From contig NZ_BOVL01000012.1 in NCBI RefSeq assembly GCF_019972155.1, positions 442,007-506,006 of the forward strand: DNA of 64,000 bases. The letters run 5' to 3'. A program made the position numbers and the translations under genes. Positions 42,752-52,530 of the stretch are shown one piece after another; within the stretch, counting starts at the first letter, position 1, and every line of letters starts with the position of its first letter. This stretch comes from Bradyrhizobium sp. RD5-C2. GTDB taxonomy: Bacteria; Pseudomonadota; Alphaproteobacteria; Rhizobiales; Xanthobacteraceae. Below the pieces are notes generated by a model that made no database searches, was not told the origin of the DNA, and saw only the letters and a list, made by a program, of their open reading frames with translations.

Positions 42752-43603
42752 CCGGTTCCTCCTCGGAGACATTTGCTGATCGCCGTGCCCATCTGCGTGC
42801 GTTGCGCCGCAGAAATTCAGGGCTCGGGGTGTCTCCTCTCCTAGGCTCCGAGCATCGGAATCCGGAGTGCATCCGACAAGGTGATATCCTGCCAAAGTCC
42901 GGGTGATTTTATGCCATGCCGGGGTGCGCCGCGATCGCTGCCCGATCGCCTGTCTCGAACGCAGAAATCAGCCAGCCGCCGGCAACGGCCGAAGGTCCAA
43001 AGACCGGCCATGCTGGGTTGTTTTTGAATTTGCGCGAGACGCTTCAATTCCCCGTAAGAAAATCCTTCAGGACCGCAGCGCGTCGATGGCGTGGGCAATG
43101 GGCTGTCGAATAGCGCTGGGTCTGACGGAGGGCTTCCTTCCCGGCGATTTCTGGTGGGGTATTGGGATATGGTCAGCCAAAAAGAGGGTTCAAGAAGCCT
43201 TGCTCGCGCTGGCTTCCTCTCTCCTCGACACCAAAGACGCGAAAACTCGAGCACAATCGCGACGACACCCGAGAGACAAGTAAACCGTTACGTCGAGAGC
43301 TTTTGTTCCTCCTGCGACCACGTTGACGCTTCTCTTCGACGCCGAACGTTGATCGCACGGGGCGCCTTCCGCATATCCTTATGGAAGAAGTCGGCCTTTG
43401 GCCGATGCGGCCAGGCGCCCGGGTTAGACGCGATTGCCACTCACCCCACCGCCTCCTCACCCAGCGCATGTTTGCAGGACTTACGTTGGCTAACCGGCCA
43501 TCGCACCGCAAAATCGGCCCGAGACTCAATCTTTAACGAAGTGCATACCTTCGGTCGGTACTGCATTGAAGCTTATATTGCCCGTTTAATTTCGGATTTT
43601 TCC
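42752..43603. other. 852-bp gap at a composition change, no supported gene
   Basis: Frames exist on both strands but none has a proper start signal or a recognisable protein. Base composition becomes visibly more AT-rich from about 43.0 kb. The left end must contain the promoter of the DUF485 operon. Confidence 0.5.
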
Positions 43604-44713
43604 ATGGACGATTCCGCGGCGTTGCTGCATGAGCTCGAGGACTCGATTTCGCAGGGCACTCCGGACAGTCGCGAAAGAGCCTTATGGCATGCAACCGATC
43701 TGTTGATCGCCGGCCGCTATTCGGACGATCAAATTTGGCTATTCGGAGCCATCATAGAGCGTCTCGCAAGCGAGATTGAAATCAAGGCACGAGCCCAGCT
43801 CGCGGACCGATTGGCTCGAGTCGAAAGCGCTCCAGTCAATATCGTCAACAAGCTGGCGTCAGACAAGTCGATAGCTGTAGCAGGCCAAATTCTCCGTCAT
43901 TCGAATCGCCTCGACGTACGTGCGCTGGTGACAAGCGCGAGCACGCAAAGCCAAGACCACCTTTTGGCTATTTCCAAGCGCGCGACGCTTTGTGAAGCCG
44001 TCACCGATGTTCTCGTGACACGAGGGAATCGAGAGGTTGTTCATTCCGTTGCTGCAAATTGCGGGGCGCGATTTTCTGAATCTGGATTTCTGGCATTACT
44101 CAAGCGCTCTGAGGGCGATTACATTCTAGCTGAGACCCTTGGTCAACGAACCGACATTCCGCGGCACGTCTTCCAGCAGTTGATTGCAAAGGCTTCAGGC
44201 GAGGTCAAACAAAAGCTTGGTAGCGAACGTCCGGAGCTAGCGGACCAAATCAAAACCTCAGTCACCGATGTCACCGGCTCGATACACGCAACATTTGGAC
44301 CTGCATCTGCGCAGTATTTCGCCGCAAAGAAGGCCGTCTCATCATTACATCGCCAGGGAAACTTAAGTGAGACACAGATCTGCGCTTACGCGCAGCAACA
44401 AAAGCGCGACGAGGCTGCAATCGCTCTGTCGCTCTTGTGCTCGATGCCGGTAAACGTCGCCGAACGCGCCATACACGACCAAACAGGAGAAATGGTACTC
44501 ATACTTGCAAGCGCGCTCGATTTCTCGTGGGATACCGCCATGGCATTGCTGTTTCTCGGCGCTCCGGAGGGACGGATTGCTGCAAGCAGGTTGGACGATC
44601 TCAAGATCGCGTTTTCTCGGCTCAAGCCGGAGACCTCTCGGACCGTACTTGAGTTATACCAGTCGCGCAGGCAGGCCGCCACTCAGACCGGCGTCACGCC
44701 CCGCCTACGCTGA
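43604..44713 (+). CDS. DUF2336 domain protein
   Basis: A 369-residue all-helical protein of the DUF2336 type known from Bradyrhizobium and relatives. It starts SAALLHELEDSISQGTPDSR, then RALWHATDLLIAGRYSDDQ, with ERLASEIEIKARAQLADRLA and a long repeat-like helical body. The ATG at 43604 matches where family members begin, although no clear ribosome-binding site precedes it and the frame is open further upstream. Codon use is less GC-rich than in core genes of the window. Function is unknown. Confidence 0.8.
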   Translation: MDDSAALLHELEDSISQGTPDSRERALWHATDLLIAGRYSDDQIWLFGAIIERLASEIEIKARAQLADRLARVESAPVNIVNKLASDKSIAVAGQILRHSNRLDVRALVTSASTQSQDHLLAISKRATLCEAVTDVLVTRGNREVVHSVAANCGARFSESGFLALLKRSEGDYILAETLGQRTDIPRHVFQQLIAKASGEVKQKLGSERPELADQIKTSVTDVTGSIHATFGPASAQYFAAKKAVSSLHRQGNLSETQICAYAQQQKRDEAAIALSLLCSMPVNVAERAIHDQTGEMVLILASALDFSWDTAMALLFLGAPEGRIAASRLDDLKIAFSRLKPETSRTVLELYQSRRQAATQTGVTPRLR

Positions 44714-44862
44714 CAAGCTGCGCTCGCTTGCCGAGATTCAGGCCTTCAAAAGCCGACCTCGAAACGGGAGGATCGGCGTGCAGCTTTCTCGTCTAGCATC
44801 GAAGGGATGTGCTCGGCGTACAACATCGGCCCACCGCACCTCTCGTTAGGTGTCTCTCCTCG

Positions 44863-45144
44863 CTACTTCACCTTTCGACGTAGAAGATATTCAAACGTGC
44901 CAGCGATGTTAGCGAATAGCTTGCCGTGACGGTGCCGCGACCGAAGATGCGAACTTAGAACCAGTAGTCCCGCGGCCTGTAGATCCGCCAGGCTGCAACT
45001 ACCGTTTCGAGCACATAGAATAAGACCGTCGGCAATTTGCTTTCTCAGCTCGTCGCTATCTTTGTCGGCAGGGATCTTCTTGCAAACGAAGTCAAGCGCC
45101 GCGGTCATGTTCGCAATAGTGTTCTGATCAAATTCAGTAAGCAT
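44863..45144 (-). CDS. Small hypothetical protein (93 aa)
   Basis: A helical soluble protein: EFDQNTIANMTAALDFVCKK, then LRKQIADGLILCARNG and DLQAAGLLVLSSH. The ATG at 45144 follows GAGAGAAGC. The layout (population-level helix plus an ADGL-type helix) resembles small proteins common in rhizobial genomes, but I cannot name a family. Confidence 0.58.
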   Translation of the reverse strand: MLTEFDQNTIANMTAALDFVCKKIPADKDSDELRKQIADGLILCARNGSCSLADLQAAGLLVLSSHLRSRHRHGKLFANIAGTFEYLLRRKVK

Positions 45145-45372
45145 GCTTCTCTCGAAATCCAAAGCTAGAACCGAAGCAAGTTTCGCGCCAGCGACCGTGC
45201 ATCTTGTTCGAAGAGCTATGTCTGCACAGCGGAATATGTCGCTGGAGAGGATTGATGCCCGAAGGCAAATTTTAATGTCGTTAGCTAGAAAGACACCCTG
45301 ATTTTAGTGCTGCGAAACATCCACTGCGATCTCAACGGCAGCTGGGACCTGCGGTTCAAGCGCAAAAAGCAC

Positions 45373-45588
45373 TCAACCCGATTTGCGCAATTCACGTTGC
45401 GCTTTGAACGCAGCCTTGAACACCTCGAGGCCGGCAGAGGTCAATCCACTCTCTGAGATGAGGCCCAACCGCGTAAGGTTGATCGTTTCGATCACGCTGT
45501 CGCTGTGTGTGGATCCGCCACCGAACAATCTAATGACAATACGCTGTTCCCTGCGCGTTAGCCCATTCCAGAGTGTTAGATCGTGCAT
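45373..45588 (-). CDS. Small HTH-like protein (71 aa)
   Basis: A 71-residue protein starting LTLWNGLTRREQRIVIRLFGGGS, where the TRREQRIVIRL helix resembles the first helix of LuxR-type or phage-type regulators, followed by NLTRLGLISESGLTSAGLEVF, a winged-helix-like end. A DNA-binding role is an inference from shape. Confidence 0.55.
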   Translation of the reverse strand: MHDLTLWNGLTRREQRIVIRLFGGGSTHSDSVIETINLTRLGLISESGLTSAGLEVFKAAFKAQRELRKSG

Positions 45589-46087
45589 CCCAATGCCCCA
45601 TGCGAATCACTGCATGACACTGAGCAATTTGCCGGATACTGAGAGGCAAAATCGTGGCTGGCAAGGAATAGACCAGGGAAAACACAAACTTTGGGCCGTT
45701 GAAGCCGACTTGCGGGTTCATCCATTGCGAGCATAGCACGACCAACCAAGCGTCTCGATCGAAGACCAACGGTTGAGCCTGAAAACGATTGTCCCCGCGC
45801 GTGGCGCACCAAGGGCCGGACCCATGGGACCGCACATAGTGACGGTGGGCGCAGCCGAACACGATGTCGGTGGCTTCGGCTGCCCTGATCCAGTGGATAG
45901 TGTCAGATGCACCGGTCTTCGACTTGTTTAACCCACGGAGTGGTTGCGAGGGCAATGTCGCTAGCGGAACCAGCCAAAACCGGATGGCCAAACGCTCCTG
46001 TTTGAATCCACCGCAAGGCACCGTCGTAGCTGACAGCATCTCGCCCGGGACGCGCGAGCACTGAACCTGCTCACCGGCGTGGAAAGA
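45589..46087. other. 499-bp gap, no convincing gene
   Basis: One long minus-strand frame (ending 45530) crosses the gap but overlaps the 71-residue gene and has a poor amino-acid pattern and no ribosome-binding site. I do not accept it. No repeats or RNA-like structures are apparent. Confidence 0.4.
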
Positions 46088-47932
46088 TTACCGGCGGTCA
46101 CTGTTCGCGTTTGCGTTGCTATCCTGACTACCATCGAGAGGCACGGCAATTCGACAAAGCAGTCCCCCAGGGTCAAACTGCACGCTCACCTCTCCATCAA
46201 GATCATGAGCCAGTGTCCGTTCAAGCAGGGTGGATCCAAAGCCTCGGCGCGTCGGCCGTGAGACGGCGGGGCCGCCGCTTTCCCGCCAAACAATGCGAAG
46301 CTGTGGCCGTGCATCACTCGTCCAGTTCCATTCAACTCGGACAAGCCCCGCCTCGTTGGAGAGTGCTCCGTACTTCGTTGCATTTGTACGAAGCTCGTGC
46401 AACGCCATCGCAATCGAAACTGCTTGTTTAGGGGTCAGCAGAACCCTTGGTCCATCGAGCGATATCCGATCCGCATTTACTCCCCTGGCATCGAGTGTCG
46501 CTTCCGTGAGATCGGCCAACGAAGCGTTTTCCCAGTTCGATTTCGTAAGCAAATCATGCGCGCGCCCAAGCGCAATCAACCTCCCCTCGAATGCATGCCG
46601 GGCTTCGACCGGATCAGCGTTATTTCTGAATGTCTGGTGTGCGATGGCCTGAACAATCGCAAGCGTGTTCTTGACGCGGTGGTTAAGCTCGTCCACCAGT
46701 AGCTCGCGCGCTCTCTCCGCCTCATCGCGCTCGGTAACATCGACGTTTGCTCCAATCATCCCAACGAATTCGCCCGAAGCCGAGAACCGTGGATGAGCGC
46801 TCGTATCGAGTATGCGATAGTGGCCGCTCGCAGCAAGGTAACGCGCCTTCAGAGCGAACCCGCTACGTTCTTCGAGAGCAAGGGAAACTCTGCCGACCAC
46901 GTTGGGACGATCCTCTGGGTGCAGTGTATTGCTCCAATCAAATCCTTGCGCTTCCTGGTCGGAAACATCCCAGAATTCTCGCAGCATCTGGTTGAGATGG
47001 ACACACCTTCCATCGGAATCGCTCATCCAGATCATCACCGGCGCGCTGTCGAGCATAAGTCGAAATCGCTCCTCGGACGCGCGAAGCTCAATTTCGGCTT
47101 GCTTTTCTGAGGTGATGTCGTGTGCCACGCCGATAAAGCCGACATGCTGACCGCGTTCATCGTACCTGGGCTGAGAAACCGCCTTGATCCATCTCCAATC
47201 CGTACCAGCTCGCAGGATTCTGATTTCGATCGCGAACCGGTTCCTAGATAAGACAGGGTTCGCCGGCACAAGTGTCCTAAGCTGCTCAGCCTTCAGGATC
47301 CGCGCAGCATCTTCTGGGTGCACCCGAGAGCGCCAATCGAATCTCAACGCCTCCTCGTAGGTTAACTCAAAGAATTCCGTATACGCCTGATTGACGAATG
47401 AGCGCTCGCCATCGAGTTTGGTGACCCACATCGGAATCGGCGCGCTGTTGGCTATGGTTCGAAACCGCTCCTCGCTCTCTCGCAAAGCCTGTTCTGCAAA
47501 TTTAGCGTCAGTCACGTCGAAATGCGCGCCGATCAAGCGGAGCGGTCGACCGGTCGCGTCACGGTCGATTTGAGCCGCGACGCGGACCCAGCGTGTCTGG
47601 CCGTCGCTGGGCCGGACGATGCGATACTCGGCCGAGTAATCCGAGGCCCGACCAGCCAGTGCTTCGAGAAATTGGCCTTCGGCGCGAGTTCGATCCGCGG
47701 GATGAATTCGCGCCACCCAATCCTGGTGCGACTCGTTCGTCGCCGTCGGCGGCAAGCCGTGGATCTTCAAATATTCGGGCGACCTACGATTCTGAAAGCC
47801 ATCTCGGAGGTCAACCTCAACGCCACCGACGCCGGCGATCCGGTGGATGAGCGCCAGCTCCGCTTCGCGCGCTTGCAATTGCCGGAGCAGTCGATGAACG
47901 TCTGGTCCGGCGTCCTGTTTCAAAGCACTCAA
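46088..47932 (-). CDS. HWE-family sensor histidine kinase with three PAS domains
   Basis: A 614-residue soluble kinase with no membrane segment. Three PAS/PAC units of about 130 residues each occupy residues 25-400 (the second and third begin RESEERFRTIANSAPIPMWV and RASEERFRLMLDSAPVMIWM). The phospho-accepting His418 lies in DELNHRVKNTLAIVQAIA. The HWE ATP site has the HEL segment near 513 followed by NATKYGAL, and WRESGGP. The usual Ala-Thr-Asn after HEL reads Arg-Thr-Asn. The start appears to be TTG, because TAA precedes it in frame. No response regulator is adjacent. Confidence 0.88.
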   Translation of the reverse strand: MSALKQDAGPDVHRLLRQLQAREAELALIHRIAGVGGVEVDLRDGFQNRRSPEYLKIHGLPPTATNESHQDWVARIHPADRTRAEGQFLEALAGRASDYSAEYRIVRPSDGQTRWVRVAAQIDRDATGRPLRLIGAHFDVTDAKFAEQALRESEERFRTIANSAPIPMWVTKLDGERSFVNQAYTEFFELTYEEALRFDWRSRVHPEDAARILKAEQLRTLVPANPVLSRNRFAIEIRILRAGTDWRWIKAVSQPRYDERGQHVGFIGVAHDITSEKQAEIELRASEERFRLMLDSAPVMIWMSDSDGRCVHLNQMLREFWDVSDQEAQGFDWSNTLHPEDRPNVVGRVSLALEERSGFALKARYLAASGHYRILDTSAHPRFSASGEFVGMIGANVDVTERDEAERARELLVDELNHRVKNTLAIVQAIAHQTFRNNADPVEARHAFEGRLIALGRAHDLLTKSNWENASLADLTEATLDARGVNADRISLDGPRVLLTPKQAVSIAMALHELRTNATKYGALSNEAGLVRVEWNWTSDARPQLRIVWRESGGPAVSRPTRRGFGSTLLERTLAHDLDGEVSVQFDPGGLLCRIAVPLDGSQDSNANANSDRR

Positions 47933-48569
47933 TTATGTTTCTCTGGTCAAATGATTTTACAGGGTAACCGGTTGGCGACATAAAACCTAACAGAACGCCG
48001 CGGGGGATCGCTAGTTCCTAGGCGCGACTGGGGCGCCATGATGAAAAGCCCGCCAGGCGGCCGCCTCCGGACGCACCGACGCTGGATGGGTCGGCACCAC
48101 CGACCATCCCCGTTATGAAGAATGGCGGCTTGCGACGTTGCTGCTCCTCCCATCCGGTAAGTGAGACTCGAGCTGCGTCCAAAGGCCGATTGGTGCGCCA
48201 GGGGAGGGGATCGAGCGGCGATCCGTTCAGATATAACCCAAACGACAACCTCGGTAGGTTGTTCGCGCGAGGGGAACTCGAGCGAGTAAGAGTTTGCAGT
48301 AGCTTCGCCTCCGGCTCGCGAAGAGAAAGCTCAGCATAGTGGTGAGCGGCCTCACGGCCTAAGCCGACGGCGAGGTAAGTTGCGCCTCCCATTGCACGGT
48401 CCGCAACCGGTCTCCCCTGAGCGTACAATTTGTCCAGCGCCTCAAGTTGCCGATGCGCGACGCGATGGCGCAGGACTGCCTAATCACTACGCTTGGCAGT
48501 GTGGCAAGCCTCAGTTACCGTCCTATTTTCGCCTGACCGTAAGTCAAGGCTACAACCTGCGAGGACAAC
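47933..48569. other. 637-bp gap, no supported gene
   Basis: Open frames on both strands lack start signals and protein-like composition. The right end must carry the promoter of the molybdenum hydroxylase operon. No clear palindromes were found. Confidence 0.45.
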
Positions 48570-49034
48570 ATGATCGAGCTCACGATCAATGGGACCAAGC
48601 ACCAAGTCGACGTGGTCCCCGAGATGCCTTTGCTGTGGGTACTGCGCGACGAACTCGGGATCACAAGCCCCAAATACGGCTGCGGAGTTGCGCAATGCGG
48701 CGCTTGCACCGTCCAGATTGACGGAATGGCGGTCCGATCCTGTCAGGCGCATATTGGCGAGATTGCAGGCAAGTCGGTCGTCACCCTCGAAGGGTTGGAA
48801 AAGCGAGACCAACACCCAGTTCTGCAGGCTTGGATCGAACATCAGGTTCCACAGTGCGGGTACTGCCAGACCGGCCAGATCATGCAGGCCATCTCGCTTC
48901 TCGATCTGATCGCGCAGCCGACCGACGAAGATATCAACGAGGTGATGTCCGGCAATCTATGCCGTTGCGGAACTTATCCGCGCATTCGGGCGGCAATCCA
49001 CGCGGCAGCCGCGAAGAAGATGGCGGAGAAGTGA
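48570..49034 (+). CDS. 2Fe-2S subunit of a molybdenum hydroxylase (IorA-like)
   Basis: A 154-residue protein with two iron-sulfur clusters. The plant-ferredoxin-type cluster uses Cys38, Cys43, Cys46 and Cys58 (KYGCGVAQCGACTV). The C-terminal four-helix cluster uses Cys96, Cys99, Cys131 and Cys133 (QCGYCQTG and NLCRCGTY). It passes electrons from the molybdopterin subunit encoded one base downstream. The length and the VPEMPLLWVLRDELG segment fit the isoquinoline 1-oxidoreductase/aldehyde dehydrogenase alpha-subunit group. GAGGAC precedes the start. Confidence 0.92.
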   Translation: MIELTINGTKHQVDVVPEMPLLWVLRDELGITSPKYGCGVAQCGACTVQIDGMAVRSCQAHIGEIAGKSVVTLEGLEKRDQHPVLQAWIEHQVPQCGYCQTGQIMQAISLLDLIAQPTDEDINEVMSGNLCRCGTYPRIRAAIHAAAAKKMAEK

Positions 49035-49035
49035 G

Positions 49036-51285
49036 ATGGGCCGCCAGAATCTTTCGCGCCGCGCATTCGTTTTCGGCTCGGCTGCCGTAGCCGGCGGCGT
49101 AGCTTTCGGCTCATACGCCGAAGCCGCGCAAACCGCGACTGCCAGCGACAATCCATTGACTGCCGATCTCGGGCCGAACTCCGTAACCTTCAATCCTTGG
49201 GTCGAAATTAGCCCGGAGAAAATCACGCTTATCGCGCAACACGCCGACATCGGCCAAGGCGTTGGCTCAGTGCAGCCGATCATGATCGCCGAAGAGATGG
49301 ACCTCGATCCCGGCCAGTTCGAGATCCGGTTCGCCGGCCCCAGTCCCGCCTACTTCAACACGGGTTTTGCAGACGAGTTCGCGCCGTTCGTGGCCGCGGA
49401 CCAAAGCCCGGCCGCCGAAGAGGCGCGCGCTGCCACGCTCGAGTATCTCAGAAAAACCGGTCTGCAAATGACTGGCGGCTCGAGTACGATTCCGGACACT
49501 TACCAAAAGCTGCGGGTCGCCGGCGCGGTCGCGCGCGAGACACTGAAGGCCGCCGCAGCCAAGCGTGCGGGTGTTGCCATCGCCGACCTTCGGACCCAAT
49601 CCGGCCATGTCGTCCTGCCGGACGGAAAGAAGATTGCCTATCTCGAACTCGCGGCAGATGCCGCGAAGATAGCGCCCGTGCTCGATGCAAAGCCGCGCGA
49701 TCCGTCACAATGGCGGTTGCTGGGCAAGCCCATGACACGTCTCGATGTTCGCTCGAAGGTTATGGGCGAACTAAAGTTCGGCATCGATATGAGGATGGAC
49801 GGCATGCTCTATGCCTCCGTCAAGCTGAACCCCAACAAGGGGCAGCCGCTGAAATCATATGACGCAAGCAAGGCGCGCACGATGCCGGGGGTCAAGAAGA
49901 TCCTCGAAATCAGGAATGGCGTTGCGGTGGTTGCCACCAACAGCTGGTATGCGATGAAGGCGGTCGCCGCGATCGATTGCGAATGGGCGCCCTCGGCATA
50001 CCCCTCCGAGCAGGCCGACCATTGGAAAGTGCTGGAAACGTCGTTCAAGCCCGAATTCCTCGGCAAGGAGTGGCGCAAGATCGGCGATATTGAGGCCGGG
50101 CTAAAGACCGGCACGCCCGTCGAGGCCGAATATCGCGCACCCTATCTGGCGCATCAACCGCTTGAGCCTCTCAACGGAATCGGACACGTCACCGACAAGG
50201 GGATGGAGATCTGGGTCGGTCATCAGAGCCCGCAATTCGTGCAGAATATCGCGGCGGCTGCGATCGGCCTGAAGCCGGAACAGGTCACCTTCCACAATCA
50301 ATGGACGGGCGGAAGCTTCGGGCACCGTCTCGAGTATGAGAACGTTCGCGTCCTGGCGGAGATCGCAAACCAGATGCGCGGCACGCCGATCAAACTCGTC
50401 TTCTCGCGCGAGGAGGATTTTCTCCAGGACATTCCGCGGCAGATTGCAATCGCCAGGCACAGGGGCAGCGTTGACAACGGCAAGATTGTTGCCGTCGATC
50501 TGCAACTGGCCTCGACGACTCCGCTCAAGGGACTGCTCGAGCGCTCGGGCATCCCATCGAAGGATCCCGACGGGCAGTTGGCCGCGGGTCTGTGGAACGT
50601 ATATTACGACATCCCCAACTTCCGTGGCACGAGCTATGAGGCGCAAGGATTGTCGCCGAGCACCACATGGCGATCGGTCGGTGCTTCAACAGCGGGCTTC
50701 TTCACCGAGAGCTTCATCGACGAGCTGATCCACGCCGCGGGCCTCGATCCCATGAAGGCGCGCATCGCGATGTGCAATGTGCCGACCTACCGGAAGGTGC
50801 TGGAGACGGTCGCGGAGATGTCAGATTGGAAGGGACCGCTCGGGAACGGCCGAGGCCGCGGCGTCGCGTTTGTCGAGGCTTTCGGCACGCCGACTGCGGA
50901 AGTAGTCGAAGTGACGAAGACGGACAGGGGCATCAGGATCGACAAGGTCTGGGTCGCCGTCGATGTCGGCAAGGTCGTCGATCCCGTCAATTTCGAGAAT
51001 CAGGTGCAAGGCGGCGTTATCTGGGGGCTCGGCCATGCAATCAATTGCGAGCTCACGTACGCGAAGGGCGCAGTGCAGCAGACCAATTACAATCACCACG
51101 AAGCGATGCGGATTTACCAATGTCCTGTAATCGAAGTGCGCGGACTTGAGAACGATCCTAAAGTGAGGGGCGTCGGAGAGCCGCCGGTTCCGCCGGCCGC
51201 TCCTGCGCTCGCGAACGCGATCTTCGCAGCGACCGGGCAGCGCATCCGCGAAATGCCCTTCAACAAGTTCATCGATTTCGTGTGA
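49036..51285 (+). CDS. Molybdopterin-binding subunit of a molybdenum hydroxylase (IorB-like)
   Basis: A 749-residue protein of the xanthine dehydrogenase family in the single-polypeptide IorB form. It has a twin-arginine leader (LSRRAFVFGSAAVAGG), so the folded enzyme is exported. Landmarks are EISPEKITLIAQHADIGQGVGSVQ, the second-domain VRSKVMGELKFGIDM, and WTGGSFGHR and VGEPPVPPAAPALANAI near the end. With the iron-sulfur subunit and the cytochrome it should oxidise an N-heterocycle or aldehyde in the periplasm and pass electrons to the respiratory chain. The substrate is not readable. Confidence 0.92.
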   Translation: MGRQNLSRRAFVFGSAAVAGGVAFGSYAEAAQTATASDNPLTADLGPNSVTFNPWVEISPEKITLIAQHADIGQGVGSVQPIMIAEEMDLDPGQFEIRFAGPSPAYFNTGFADEFAPFVAADQSPAAEEARAATLEYLRKTGLQMTGGSSTIPDTYQKLRVAGAVARETLKAAAAKRAGVAIADLRTQSGHVVLPDGKKIAYLELAADAAKIAPVLDAKPRDPSQWRLLGKPMTRLDVRSKVMGELKFGIDMRMDGMLYASVKLNPNKGQPLKSYDASKARTMPGVKKILEIRNGVAVVATNSWYAMKAVAAIDCEWAPSAYPSEQADHWKVLETSFKPEFLGKEWRKIGDIEAGLKTGTPVEAEYRAPYLAHQPLEPLNGIGHVTDKGMEIWVGHQSPQFVQNIAAAAIGLKPEQVTFHNQWTGGSFGHRLEYENVRVLAEIANQMRGTPIKLVFSREEDFLQDIPRQIAIARHRGSVDNGKIVAVDLQLASTTPLKGLLERSGIPSKDPDGQLAAGLWNVYYDIPNFRGTSYEAQGLSPSTTWRSVGASTAGFFTESFIDELIHAAGLDPMKARIAMCNVPTYRKVLETVAEMSDWKGPLGNGRGRGVAFVEAFGTPTAEVVEVTKTDRGIRIDKVWVAVDVGKVVDPVNFENQVQGGVIWGLGHAINCELTYAKGAVQQTNYNHHEAMRIYQCPVIEVRGLENDPKVRGVGEPPVPPAAPALANAIFAATGQRIREMPFNKFIDFV

Positions 51286-51293
51286 GGCGGGCT

Positions 51294-51926
51294 ATGAAGA
51301 GGTCTCTGATCATGCTCGCTCTTGCCGCTTCGACAACTGCCGTCCTGACCGGGATTGTTGCGGCCAAGGACGAAACCAACAAGGATGTCTTGCCGCCTGG
51401 CAGCGTCAGCCGCACCGAGGGGTTGGAGGCCTGGAAACGCATTGAGGCTGTTGTGACACATCCGCGATGTGCGAACTGTCACGTCGATGCCAGGGCCATT
51501 CCGATCTGGACGCCAGCAGGTGAATCCAAGCCTCGCGTGCATGGCATGAACATCCACGGGGGCGACAGTCGCATCGGCGCCGAGAAGATCGCCTGCTCGA
51601 CCTGTCACATGACATCGACCCAGGCCAACGAGCCGGCACCGTCGCCGCCACGTGCCGGCATCGACTGGCAACTCGCACCCGTCGAATTCATCTGGTTCGG
51701 CAAGAGTGGCGCCGAGATTTGCGCGCAACTAAAGGACCCCAAGCGCAACGGCGGTCGCGACGCCGTTGGTTTGCTCGAGCATCTCAGGCACGATGCATCG
51801 CTGAACGGCTTCATCCCGCGCGGATGGGCGCCTGGGGCGGGTCGTACGACGCCGCCGGGGACGTTTGAGGATCACGTCAAGGATGTGGCCATGTGGGGCG
51901 CAGCCGGACAACCGTGCCCGGATTGA
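51294..51926 (+). CDS. Exported di-haem cytochrome c
   Basis: A 210-residue protein with a signal peptide (to about residue 25) and two CxxCH haem motifs, CANCH (59-63) and CSTCH (101-105). Histidines and methionines in RVHGMNIHGG and further on may serve as distal ligands. It lies nine bases after the molybdopterin subunit gene and most likely accepts its electrons in the periplasm, replacing the FAD subunit of other family members. An ATG at 51294 follows GAGGCGGGCT. Confidence 0.88.
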   Translation: MKRSLIMLALAASTTAVLTGIVAAKDETNKDVLPPGSVSRTEGLEAWKRIEAVVTHPRCANCHVDARAIPIWTPAGESKPRVHGMNIHGGDSRIGAEKIACSTCHMTSTQANEPAPSPPRAGIDWQLAPVEFIWFGKSGAEICAQLKDPKRNGGRDAVGLLEHLRHDASLNGFIPRGWAPGAGRTTPPGTFEDHVKDVAMWGAAGQPCPD

Positions 51927-52138
51927 CCTCTATCGTCGTCATCGGATTGTGGGCCTTGGCGCGGGTCCGTTCGACTGCCGGACCTTGAGTCTCGAGCCCC
52001 CAAGGAATCGGCCGCCCACTTGGGCATCCTGTTCGCATTCTCGAAAGCAAAATTGAACATCGAACCGACCTCTACGACATCGCAGACCCATCATGGCGTC
52101 CCATCCCAACGTGGAGACGAAATGCCAGGGGCTCTGGC

Positions 52139-52336
52139 TCATCCCGAATTTGCGGGCGGCTTCTGAACGGTTCTGAGCAACTGTTGCGCGGCCTCGGCGT
52201 TCGTCGCGCAACGCGCGAGCCAGCGAGCCACGAGAAAATCCACCCGCGCGGCAAATCGCAGCCGAGCCGCCGCCAACACAAGCCTCGCGTCTAACCTTGG
52301 ATCGGATAGTTTCTTGAGGTCGTTACGGGCGTTCAT
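52139..52336 (-). CDS. Small basic helical protein (65 aa)
   Basis: A strong AGGAGG lies five bases before the ATG at 52336. The product is Ala/Arg-rich and helical (DPRLDARLVLAAARLRFAAR, then FLVARWLARCATNAEAA). It has no clean membrane helix. No family is recognised; the excellent start signal is the main support. Confidence 0.55.
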   Translation of the reverse strand: MNARNDLKKLSDPRLDARLVLAAARLRFAARVDFLVARWLARCATNAEAAQQLLRTVQKPPANSG

Positions 52337-52383
52337 CTTGCCCTCCTGCCGTTTCGGCGGAGGGAGTAGCCCGGCGCCGACGA

Positions 52384-52530
52384 TTACACGCTTGCTTTGC
52401 CGATCAGCTTCGCTTCGAGCTGAAAATTCACACTCCGTGTCATCACGGACACGCACGACCAATCGGCCCGCTGAATAAGCGCCCGGACGCTGGCGGCAGT
52501 CTCTGCGATGTGCGTGCGAGCGTTGCGCAT
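52384..52530 (-). CDS. Possible small protein (48 aa)
   Basis: From the ATG at 52530 with TTTAGGACCGTC before it, 48 codons encode a helical peptide (ARTHIAETAASVRALIQRAD) with a more beta-like end. It is 47 bases upstream of the 65-residue gene on the same strand, so the two may form an operon. Confidence 0.42.
   Translation of the reverse strand: MRNARTHIAETAASVRALIQRADWSCVSVMTRSVNFQLEAKLIGKASV

Noticed and set aside
45530..46039. A 169-codon minus-strand frame before the HWE kinase
   Set aside because: It overlaps the better-supported 71-residue gene, has no ribosome-binding site and no recognisable fold. Parts look faintly protein-like, so a remnant cannot be excluded.
48018..48428. A 136-codon minus-strand frame upstream of the molybdenum hydroxylase operon
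   Set aside because: No start signal, no family and an unstructured composition.
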